Of a stretch of DNA of 64,000 nucleotides, positions 11,919 through 21,238 are shown piece after piece (positions within the stretch are counted from its first letter, which is position 1; each line of letters opens with the position of its first letter). The notes beneath the pieces are model-generated. The model saw only the letters and a program-made list of their open reading frames with translations, was not told the origin of the DNA and did no database searches. The DNA comes from Limnoperna fortunei. Its lineage: Eukaryota; Mollusca; Bivalvia; Mytilida; Modiolidae. The DNA lies in NCBI GenBank assembly GCA_944474755.1, contig OX104119.1:87982896-88046895 (forward strand). Direction: 5' to 3'. The position numbers and the translations under genes are program-made.

Positions 11919-12775
11919 TGGAACTGAGATTTCATCCATAATACTTGATTTATTGACCCATTTTTAATTCTAAAATTTGAATTCGTCACAGAATGTCAAG
12001 TTATGTATCAATTGTTTATTAATAACGATTTGTTAAAAAATTATAGTCTGTTTCTAAAATATAAGTATTTTTTCATAGGAAATCTAGGGTGGGCTACTAT
12101 GACGAGTTTGTGCGGTCTTTTAGGTAAAAATTGGTGCTGACGTTTTTGGGGGAAATTGTTTAATACATTCAAATGCAGCGTTTGACATCAAAAACACATA
12201 TTTTATGCTAGGCTTAAGTCTCTTAGCCGACTTTTTTTGTTTTGACCTCTTTTCAGCCAAATTGAATTTTTGGGGTTTTAAGCATTTTAGTATGTTGTAT
12301 CCATGAATGACATCGCCTTTGTTGAATTTGAATGCAGTTGGCTTTAATGGGACTTCTTCTGACATACGGACATAAAATAGGACTCACCAAGCATTAACAT
12401 AGCTAGCTATAGTCTGTTTCAAAAATGTGGTTTTTCACAGATTCTACGAAAAATTCGTTTTCGGCCTTCAGATCTTTATTCGAGAAAAAATGTTGAAGAA
12501 GAAAGTTATCCCAGAATTGACTCGTGTACCAAATATACAAATAACGACCGAAAACAAGTACAATAACTCGAATATTACTAAGCAGCAACACATTATTGTC
12601 GGAAAACATGATGAAAAATGCGATTAATTTTGATAGAGGGTGGCCTCCAGAAAATTCAAACGAACAAACAACGCTTGAAGATAACTTTATTTTATTTTGG
12701 GAAACATTTGGATATTGCCTAAGGATGATACCATAACATTTTGGGCTCATTCTGACACTTCCAATGTTGCCTATA
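11919..12775. repeat. B module 9 (empty A site on both sides)
   Basis: 857 bp with TTGGTGC and AATATACAAA. Close to the array consensus. Confidence 0.9.
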
Positions 12776-13632
12776 TGGAACTGAGATTTCATCCATAATA
12801 CTTGATTTATTGACCCATTTTTAATTCTAAAATTTGAATTCGTCACAGAATGTCAAGTTATGTATCAATTGTTTATTAATAACGATTTGTTAAAAAATTA
12901 TAGTCTGTTTCTAAAATATAAGTATTTTTTCATAGGAAATCTAGGGTGGGCTACTATAACGAGTTTGTGCGGTCTTTTAGGTAAAAATTGGTGCTGACGT
13001 TTTTGGGGGAAATTGTTTAATACATTCAAATGCAGCGTTTGACATCAAAAACACATATTTTATGCTAGGCTTAAGTCTCTTAGCCGACTTTTTTTGTTTT
13101 GACCTCTTTTCAGCCAAATAGAATTTTTGGGGTTTTAAGCATTTTAGTATGTTGTATCCATGAATGACATCGCCTTTGTTGAATTTGAATGCAGTTGGCT
13201 TTAATGGGACTTCTTCTGACATACGGACATAAAATAGGACTCACCAAGCATTAACATAGCTAGCTATAGTCTGTTTCAAAAATGTGGTTTTTCACAGATT
13301 CTACGAAAAATTCGTTTTCGGCCTTTAGATCTTTATTCGAGAAAAAATGTTGAAGAAGAAAGTTATCCCAGAATTGACTCGTGTACCAAATATACAAATA
13401 ACGACCGAAAACAAGTACAATAACTCGAATATTACTAAGCAGCAACACATTATTGTCGGAAAACATGATGAAAAATGCGATTAATTTTGATAGAGGGTGG
13501 CCTCCAGAAAATTCAAACGAACCAACAACGCTTGAAGATAACTTTATTTTATTTTGGGAAACATTTGGATATTGCCTAAGGATGATACCATAACATTTTG
13601 GGCTCATTCTGACACTTCCAATGTTGCCTATA
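12776..13632. repeat. B module 10
   Basis: 857 bp. Shares GAACCAACAACG with module 1. Private changes include ACTATAACGAG, GCCAAATAGAATT and GCCTTTAGATC. The 81-codon minus-strand frame has its only amino-acid change among all copies here (Asn to Tyr). Confidence 0.9.
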
Positions 13633-14082
13633 GGTTACAATTGCGCAATTATTTGTTTACATGACAACGGTAAATTTTTTAACCCAAGATAGTATGCAGA
13701 AGAAAATACACGGAGGCATCTGATTGGATGTTGGAGTTCTGAAAATAGCAAAATTAAAAATTATAAACATTATTTATTGAAAATGTTCGATATTTGGACG
13801 GAAATTTTTAAGAGCCTTGAAAATTGAGCTTAAAACGATTAAAGAGGGAGGTTAGAAATTGTGTCAGTGCCATTTAAATGTATTTATTTCAACCAAAATT
13901 TTCGGTCATTTTTGCTGCATGACCTATACTTTTTTATTTGTTAATAATGAAGTTTTTCATTTCAATTTACACAAAAAACTGTTTTCCGGGGGGAAATTTT
14001 TGAGGTTTTTTCGCACAAATGAACTTAATTGCCAGGGGTACCATATGGGAAATGCATTGTAAATAATTGGGCTTTTGTAACC
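13633..14082. mobile_element. A module copy 6 (MITE-like)
   Basis: 450 bp, sister to copy 2, with the same extra T, TGTATTTATTTC and AATTGGGC. Together B10-A6 mirrors B1-A2, offset by about 10,489 bp. Confidence 0.9.
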
Positions 14083-14086
14083 TATA

Positions 14087-14943
14087 TGGAACTGAGATTT
14101 CATCCATAATACTTGATTTATTGACCCATTTTTAATTCTAAAATTTGAATTCGTCACAGAATGTCAAGTTATGTATCAATTGTTTATTAATAACGATTTG
14201 TTAAAAAATTATAGTCTGTTTCTAAAATATAAGTATTTTTTCATAGGAAATCTAGGGTGGGCTACTATGACGAGTTTGTGCGGTCTTTTAGGTAAAAATT
14301 GGTGCTGACGTTTTTGGGGGAAATTGTTTAATACATTCAAATGCAGCGTTTGACATCAAAAACACATATTTTATGCTAGGCTTAAGTCTCTTAGCCGACT
14401 TTTTTTGTTTTGACCTCTTTTCAGCCAAATTGAATTTTTGGGGTTTTAAGCATTTTAGTATGTTGTATCCATGAATGACATCGCCTTTGTTGAATTTGAA
14501 TGCAGTTGGCTTTAATGGGACTTCTTCTGACATACGGACATAAAATAGGACTCACCAAGCATTAACATAGCTAGCTATAGTCTGTTTCAAAAATGTGGTT
14601 TTTCACAGATTCTACGAAAAATTCGTTTTCGGCCTTCAGATCTTTATTCGAGAAAAAATGTTGAAGAGGAAAGTTATCCCAGAATTGACTCGTGTACCAA
14701 ATATACAAATAACGACCGAAAACAAGTACAATAACTCGAATATTACTAAGCAGCAACACATTTTTGTCGGAAAACATGATGAAAAATGCGATTAATTTTG
14801 ATAGAGGGTGGCCTCCAGAAAATTCAAACGAACAAACAACGCTTGAAGATAACTTTATTTTATTTTGTGAAACATTTGGATATTGCCTAAGGATGATACC
14901 ATAACATTTTGGGCTCATTCTGACACTTCCAATGTTGCCTATA
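14087..14943. repeat. B module 11
   Basis: 857 bp. Private changes GAAGAGGAAAG, CATTTTTGTCGG and TTTTGTGAAAC make it the most diverged of the B copies. Right junction is an empty A site. Confidence 0.9.
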
Positions 14944-15798
14944 TGGAACTGAGATTTCATCCATAATACTTGATTTATTGACCCATTTTTAATTCTAAAA
15001 TTTGAATTCGTCACAGAATGTCAAGTTATGTATCAATTGTTTATTAATAACGATTTGTTAAAAAATTATAGTCTGTTTCTAAAATATAAGTATTTTTTCA
15101 TAGGAAATCTAGGGTGGGCTACTATGACGAGTTTGTGCGGTCTTTTAGGTAAAAATTGGTGCTGACGTTTTTGGGGGAAATTGTTTAATACATTCAAATG
15201 CAGCGTTTGACATCAAAAACACATATTTTATGCTAGGCTTAAGTCTCTTAGCCGACTTTTTTTGTTTTGACCTCTTTTCAGCCAAATTGAATTTTTGGGG
15301 TTTTAAGCATTTTAGTATGTTGTATCCATGAATGACATCGCCTTTGTTGAATTTGAATGCAGTTGGCTTTAATGGGACTTCTTCTGACATACGGACATAA
15401 AATAGGACTCACCAAGCATTAACATAGCTAGCTATAGTCTGTTTCAAAAATGTGGTTTTTCACAGATTCTACGAAAAATTCGTTTTCGGCCTTCAGATCT
15501 TTATTCGAGAAAAAATGTTGAAGAAGAAAGTTATCCCAGAATTGACTCGTGTACCAAATATACAAATAACGACCGAAAACAAGTACAATAACTCGAATAT
15601 TACTAAGCAGCAACACATTATTGTCGGAAAACATGATGAAAAATGCGATTAATTTTGATAGAGGGTGGCCTCCAGAAAATTCAAACGAACAAACAACGCT
15701 TGAAGATAACTTTATTTTATTTTGGGAAACATTTGGATATTGCCTAAGGATGATACCATAACATTTTGGGCTCATTCTGACACTTCCAATGTTGCCTA
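14944..15798. repeat. B module 12
   Basis: 855 bp. Its right end reads GTTGCCTA instead of GTTGCCTATA before A copy 7, so two bases of the TATA duplication are lost at that junction. Confidence 0.9.
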
Positions 15799-16247
15799 GG
15801 TTACAATTGCGCAATTATTTGTTTACATGACAACGGTAAATTTTTTAACCCAAGATAGTATGCAGAAGAAAATACACGGAGGCATCTGATTGGATGTTGG
15901 AGTTCTGAAAATAGCAAAATTAAAAATTATAAACATTATTTATTGAAAATGTTCGATATTTGGACGGAAATTTTTAAGAGCCTTGAAAATTGAGCTTAAA
16001 ACGATTAAAGAGGGAGGTTAGAAATTGTGTCAGTGCCATTTAAATGTCATTATTTCAACCAAAATTTTCGGTCATTTTTGCTGCATGACCTATACTTTTT
16101 TATTTGTTAATAATGAAGTTTTTCATTTCAATTTACACAAAAAACTGTTTTCCGGGGGGAAATTTTTGAGGTTTTTCGCACAAATGAACTTAATTGCTAG
16201 GGGTACCATATGGGAAATGCATTGTAAATAATTGCGCTTTTGTAACC
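15799..16247. mobile_element. A module copy 7 (MITE-like)
   Basis: 449 bp. The left flank keeps only TA of the duplication; the right flank is TATA. Private change AATTGCTAGGGG at about 16197. Confidence 0.9.
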
Positions 16248-16251
16248 TATA

Positions 16252-17108
16252 TGGAACTGAGATTTCATCCATAATACTTGATTTATTGACCCATTTTTAA
16301 TTCTAAAATTTGAATTCGTCACAGAATGTCAAGTTATGTATCAATTGTTTATTAATAACGATTTGTTAAAAAATTATAGTCTGTTTCTAAAATATAAGTA
16401 TTTTTTCATAGGAAATCTAGGGTGAGCTACTATGACGAGTTTGTGCGGTCTTTTAGGTAAAAATTGGTGCTGACGTTTTTGGGGGAAATTGTTTAATACA
16501 TTCAAATGCAGCGTTTGACATCAAAAACACATATTTTATGCTAGGCTTAAGTCTCTTAGCCGACTTTTTTTGTTTTGACCTCTTTTCAGCCAAATTGAAT
16601 TTTTGGGGTTTTAAGCATTTTAGTATGTTGTATCCATGAATGACATCGCCTTTGTTGAATTTGAATGCAGTTGGCTTTAATGGGACTTCTTCTGACATAC
16701 GGACATAAAATAGGACTCACCAAGCATTAACATAGCTAGCTATAGTCTGTTTCAAAAATGTGGTTTTTCACAGATTCTACGAAAAATTCGTTTTCGGCCT
16801 TCAGATCTTTATTCGAGAAAAAATGTTGAAGAAGAAAGTTATCCCAGAATTGACTTGTGTACCAAATATACAAATAACGACCGAAAACAAGTACAATAAC
16901 TCGAATATTACTAAGCAGCAACACATTATTGTCGGAAAACATGATGAAAAATGCGATTAATTTTGATAGAGGGTGGCCTCCAGAAAATTCAAACGAACAA
17001 ACAACGCTTGAAGATAACTTTATTTTATTTTGGGAAACATTTGGATATTGCCTAAGGATGATACCATAACATTTTGGGCTCATTCTGACACTTCCAATGT
17101 TGCCTATA
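16252..17108. repeat. B module 13
   Basis: 857 bp. Shares AGGGTGAGCTA with module 7. Private change GACTTGTGTACC, where other copies read GACTCGTGTACC. Confidence 0.9.
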
Positions 17109-17557
17109 GGTTACAATTGCGCAATTATTTGTTTACATGACAACGGTAAATTTTTTAACCCATGATAGAATGCAGAAGAAAATACACGGAGGCATCTGAT
17201 TGGATGTTGGAGTTCTGAAAATAGCAAAATTAAAAATTATAAACATTATTTATTGAAAATGTTCGATATTTGGACGGAAATTTTTAAGAGCCTTGAAAAT
17301 TGAGCTTAAAACGATTAAAGAGGGAGGTTAGAAATTGTGTCAGTGCCATTTAAATGTCATTATTTCAACCAGAATTTTCGGTCATTTTTGCTGCATGACC
17401 TATACTTTTTTATTTGTTAATAATGAAGTTTTTCATTTCAATTTACACAAAAAACTGTTTTCCGGGGGGAAATTTTTGAGGTTTTTCGCACAAATGAACT
17501 TAATTGCCAGGGGTACCATATGGGAAATGCATTGTAAATAATTGCGCTTTTGTAACC
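17109..17557. mobile_element. A module copy 8 (MITE-like)
   Basis: 449 bp with TATA on both flanks. Has AACCAGAATTTT like copies 4 and 5, and a private CCCATGATAGAATG near the left end. Confidence 0.9.
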
Positions 17558-17561
17558 TATA

Positions 17562-18418
17562 TGGAACTGAGATTTCATCCATAATACTTGATTTATTGAC
17601 CCATTTTTAATTCTAAAATTTGAATTCGTCACAGAATGTCAAGTTATGTATCAATTGTTTATTAATAACGATTTGTTAAAAAATTATAGTCTGTTTCTAA
17701 AATATAAGTATTTTTTCATAGGAAATCTAGGGTGGGCTACTATGACGAGTTTGTGCGGTCTTTTAGGTAAAAATTGGTGCTGACGTTTTTGGGGGAAATT
17801 GTTTAATACATTCAAATGCAGCGTTTGACATCAAAAACACATATTTTATGCTAGGCTTAAGTCTCTTAGCCGACTTTTTTTGTTTTGACCTCTTTTCAGC
17901 CAAATTGAATTTTTGGGGTTTTAAGCATTTTAGTATGTTGTATCCATGAATGACATCACCTTTGTTGAATTTGAATGCAGTTGGCTTTAATGGGACTTCT
18001 TCTGACATACGGACATAAAATAGGACTCACCAAGCATTAACATAGCTAGCTATAGTCTGTTTCAAAAATGTGGTTTTTCACAGATTCTACGAAAAATTCG
18101 TTTTCGGCCTTCAGATCTTTATTCGAGAAAAAATGTTGAAGAAGAAAGTTATCCCAGAATTGACTCGTGTACCAAATATACAAATAACGACCGAAAACAA
18201 GTACAATAACTCGAATATTACTAAGCAGCAACACATTATTGTCGGAAAACATGATGAAAAATGCGATTAATTTTGATAGAGGGTGGCCTCCAGAAAATTC
18301 AAACGAACAAACAACGCTTGAAGATAACTTTATTTTATTTTGGGAAACATTTGGATATTGCCTAAGGATGATACCATAACATTTTGGGCTCATTCTGACA
18401 CTTCCAATGTTGCCTATA
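17562..18418. repeat. B module 14
   Basis: 857 bp. Private change GACATCACCTTTG at about 17953. Last B of the array. Confidence 0.9.
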
Positions 18419-18867
18419 GGTTACAATTGCGCAATTATTTGTTTACATGACAACGGTAAATTTTTTAACCGAACATAGTATGCAGAAGAAAATACACGGA
18501 GGCATCTGATTGGATGTTGGAGTTCTGAAAATAGCAAAATTAAAAATTATAAACATTATTTATTGAAAATGTTCGATATTTGGACGGAAATTTTTAAGAG
18601 CCTTGAAAATTGAGCTTAAAACGATTAAAGAGGGAGGTTAGAAATTGTGTCAGTGCCATTTAAATGTCATTATTTCAACCAAAATTTTCGGTCATTTTTG
18701 CTGCATGACCTATACTTTTTTATTTGTTAATAATGAAGTTTTTCATTTCAATTTACACAAAAAACTGTTTTCCGGGGGGAAATTTTTGAGGTTTTTCGCA
18801 CAAATGAACTTAATTGCCAGGGGTACCATATGGGAAATGCATTGTAAATAATTGCGCTTTTGTAACC
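18419..18867. mobile_element. A module copy 9 (MITE-like), right end of array
   Basis: Complete 449-bp copy with TATA on the left. On the right its GTAACC terminus abuts AAAT and then unrelated DNA. Private change AACCGAACATAG near the left end, where others read AACCCAAGATAG. No B sequence follows. Confidence 0.9.
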
Positions 18868-18871
18868 AAAT
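18868..18871. repeat. AAAT direct repeat, right flank of A/B array
   Basis: Matches AAAT at 1830-1833. It differs from the TATA that flanks every internal A copy, so the array as a whole sits at a separate target site. Confidence 0.7.
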
Positions 18872-19280
18872 GCGGGTAGGTTCAGTGACAAGATATCAGT
18901 AGGACACCTATTTATTGATGGCAAGACTATTGAAAACATATAAATCAATACAAATGTTTCACAAACGTGACATTTTTATAACTGTTTAATTGTTCTTTAT
19001 ATATAAAACAATCTAAAATTTAAAGAATTGTGCCTGATTTATTTATTGTCGGTAGAGACATTATATCTTTCAATTTTGCATATAAATGGCTTGAAATAAT
19101 ACCTGTTACAGACCTGCTTGCAAATATAAACTTTAGAACTTAAGTTAAAAGGCAATCAGACAACATACAGAACTGTTAATTAGAGACAACAACAACACGT
19201 GCGTCAGGTATAGTCATGGTCCAGAATGCCTTGACATAAGTCAGTCACGAACTCATCTCAAACAGACAAATACAAACTCT
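18872..19280. other. AT-rich sequence, no gene seen
   Basis: AT-rich unique-looking DNA between the A/B array and the next tandem repeat. No reading frame, RNA gene or terminal repeat found. Confidence 0.55.
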
Positions 19281-19515
19281 AAACCGGCCGGTACCAACTC
19301 TGTCCTTTTGATGTCATATAACTGCTGAATAGAAAAATATGCAGTAATCGACCGTCACACAACTCTGTCATTGTGATGTCATATATATACTGAACAATGC
19401 AAAAAAAAGGTCTAAATCGACCGGTACCCAATGTTGTCCTTATAATGTCATATGTCTACTGAACAGGAAAATAGGTCTAAATCGACCGGTACCCAACTCT
19501 GTCCATATGATTTCA
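19281..19515. repeat. 65-69-bp tandem repeat, four copies
   Basis: The core, close to CGACCGGTACCCAACTCTGTCC followed by a GATGTCATAT-like stretch and ACTGAACA, recurs with CAACTCT or CAATGTT at 19295, 19360, 19429 and 19494. Copies are clearly diverged. The fourth is cut off after TTTCATATATA, where the Tc1-like element begins, so the transposon apparently landed in this repeat. I do not find the repeat resuming on the other side. Confidence 0.8.
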
Positions 19516-19520
19516 TATAT

Positions 19521-19548
19521 ACTCACTCTAAAAAAAAAACGCAACATA
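19521..19548. repeat. Left terminal inverted repeat of Tc1-like element
   Basis: ACTCACTCT, then an A run, then CGCAACAT. Pairs with 20873-20900 with a few mismatches and one length difference in the A run. Confidence 0.8.
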
Positions 19549-19678
19549 CAGAAAAAAAATGGGAATTTTACTTCATATACTTTTTTAACAATTTATTTAT
19601 ACAAAAATGTAAAAATTGGCACACTTCATGTTCATGAGTACTTTTACCATGTCAGTATCTGTTGTGTCCACCATTTGC

Positions 19679-20569
19679 TTATAAAACAGCCCTTATTCTT
19701 CTTTGCATGGATTCAATTAAACGTTGAAAACGAACACGCGGTATCCTTTGCCACTCATAATGAAGTGCCGGCTCTAATTGTTGCAGATTTTGCGGCGGTG
19801 GTTGTCGTTGGCGCACACGCCGATCCAGTTCATCCCACAGATGTTCAATTGGGTTAAGATGCGGAGATAGTTATGGCCAACGGATCATATTGACATTCTA
19901 TTCTGTTACTCTAAAAAATCTACGTGCTGTATTTGGTCAGACATTGAAAGTTAAGATTTCCTTGGATATGTATCAGCTGTGTGTTCCTGACGTAAGAGAT
20001 AGCGGCCCAATCATAACACTGCCTCCACCAAAATTGATCTTTTTACAACACAGTTTTGCGCAAAACGTTCATTTCGGTGCCTGTACACTCGTATGCGACC
20101 ATCTCGCTTTTCAAGCTGAAAACGTGACTCATCGCTGAACCACACTCTTCTCCAGTCCTATAAATTCCAATAGTACACCATCTAACCCTTGCTCGGCGGT
20201 GTTGGCGTATTATTGTTGCTCCGATGTAAAGTCTTTTTGTCGGCAAGCCATGAGAGCGTAACCGATTTCTTACTGTCTGTGGTGATAGAGGGCGCAACAC
20301 AGGGACGTTTACAGCTGTTTCCGTTGCAGCGATAGTCATATATTCCGTAGATTGAATAATCTAATTTAGCGATCCTGCGCCCGAGCTGTAACACGCGGAC
20401 GCCCTTAACGTAGTCAGTGTGTCGCAGTACCAAGCAGCTGGTAACGTCTCCAAAGGCGTGAAATTGTGCTACGATGAACATTGTTTTTTCTGGCAACAGC
20501 ATTCTGTGATTCCCCGGCCTCGATTCGACCGATAGCGATATTCCGGGTAGCAACATCTAACCTTCTCAT
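19679..20569 (-). pseudogene. Tc1-like transposase, inactivated
   Basis: Translation on the minus strand from the ATG at 20569 gives MRRLDVATRNIAIGRIEAG, a typical Tc1 paired-like N terminus. In another frame LSPQTVRNRLRSHGL and RQHRRARVRW follow, the second helix-turn-helix. FSDESRF, with the first catalytic Asp, is at about 20120-20140. Near the 3' end are LNPIEHLWDELDRRV (third catalytic residue, the Glu, kept) and RLIESMQRRIRAVL before the stop at 19679. The gene is dead: an in-frame stop after TATH, further stops after RAQDR and LRNI, several frame changes, and loss of the segment that normally carries the second catalytic Asp. The span is about 297 codons against roughly 340 in intact relatives, consistent with internal deletions. 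Confidence 0.9.
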
Positions 20570-20872
20570 AGCGTCACCTCATCAGAATTTTATTTTACTA
20601 ATTCAGTCAAGAAAAGAAATAGCGGGGTTTTATAACGGTTGTCGGAGTAAAAAAAAAATACCCTAGTTTGTCACGTGAAAGTCGACCATGTTTTAGCTAT
20701 GCGTAATTCATAGTGTGTTCCAGATTTCGACCACAATCGTTTAGGGGTAAATGAACTTGAATGCTTTTACCTGGAAACATTTAATTAAGGCGTATTTATG
20801 ATGTTGTGTATATATATTTTTGAATATGTATAGGTTATTTGTCCGCAAAAAATTATTTGAAAAAAATTTATC

Positions 20873-20900
20873 CGATGTTGCATTTTGTTTTTGAGTGAGT
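20873..20900. repeat. Right terminal inverted repeat of Tc1-like element
   Basis: On the plus strand it reads ATGTTGCATTTTG then TTTTTGAGTGAGT, the inverse of the left terminus. Confidence 0.8.
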
Positions 20901-21078
20901 ATATATGGGACGTCAGAGAGATCTCCATAAGCAAAATAGTGGAATTTGCGACACAGGCCAGAATCACCACATTTCAAAATCTCCCGATGTAAAAAAAATT
21001 GCATGTCATTAAATGTCTACATATGTAGTATTGGTAGATATATGTTTCAGTATATCCGCCTCATTCCTCGTGAAATAT

Positions 21079-21238
21079 AGGATCTTATATTAGTACTCTT
21101 GGATTATCGGATTTATCCAATCGAGAAAATTAAATTATGGAATTTTAAGTCCGAGCCTTGCCAAGGACTTAAATTTCCATAATTTAACTATCGAGACTGG
21201 AGAAATCCGATAATCCAGGAGTACTATTGTAAGATTCT
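21079..21238. repeat. Foldback element, two 74-bp arms
   Basis: Arms at 21079-21152 and 21165-21238 are inverted copies with around a dozen mismatches and small gaps. They share TAGTACTC, TGGATTATCGGATTT, TTAAATTATGGAA and TTTAAGTCC, and are separated by 12 bases. The whole would form a long hairpin, and its form is that of a short foldback MITE. I could not identify a target duplication or a family. Confidence 0.8.

Larger units (their letters stand above)
1834..18867. repeat. 17-kb two-module macrosatellite (A/B array)
   Basis: Fourteen B modules (857 bp) and nine A modules (449-450 bp) lie head to tail in the order A B A B A B A B B A B B B B B A B B A B A B A. Long units (A plus TATA plus B) are 1310-1311 bp and short units (B only) are 855-858 bp. 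One B carries a 962-bp insertion. Copies are nearly identical, with roughly a handful of differences per unit, so homogenisation is recent. B versions are mosaics: TTGGCGC/TTGGTGC at one site and AATATGCAAA/AATATACAAA at another combine freely, which points to gene conversion or unequal exchange. Both array ends coincide to the base with A termini and are flanked by AAAT, so no monomer is truncated at an edge. No convincing gene lies inside. Confidence 0.95.
19516..20905 (-). mobile_element. Tc1-like DNA transposon, decayed
   Basis: About 1.38 kb bounded by inverted repeats. The left end reads TATATACTCACTC, then an A run, then CGCAACAT. The right end, inverted, reads TATATACTCACTC, then AAAAACAAAATGCAACAT. 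Flanking TATATA on each side is consistent with the TA target of Tc1/mariner elements, though the exact TA is ambiguous. The interior holds a transposase remnant on the minus strand. Size and layout fit a nearly full-length Tc1-like copy. Confidence 0.88.

Noticed and set aside
1834..18867. A as LTRs and B as the internal part of tandem retrotransposons (TRIM type)
   Set aside because: A has inverted termini GGTTAC/GTAACC rather than TG...CA, B shows no primer-binding site or polypurine tract next to A, and six B-B junctions are clean empty sites.
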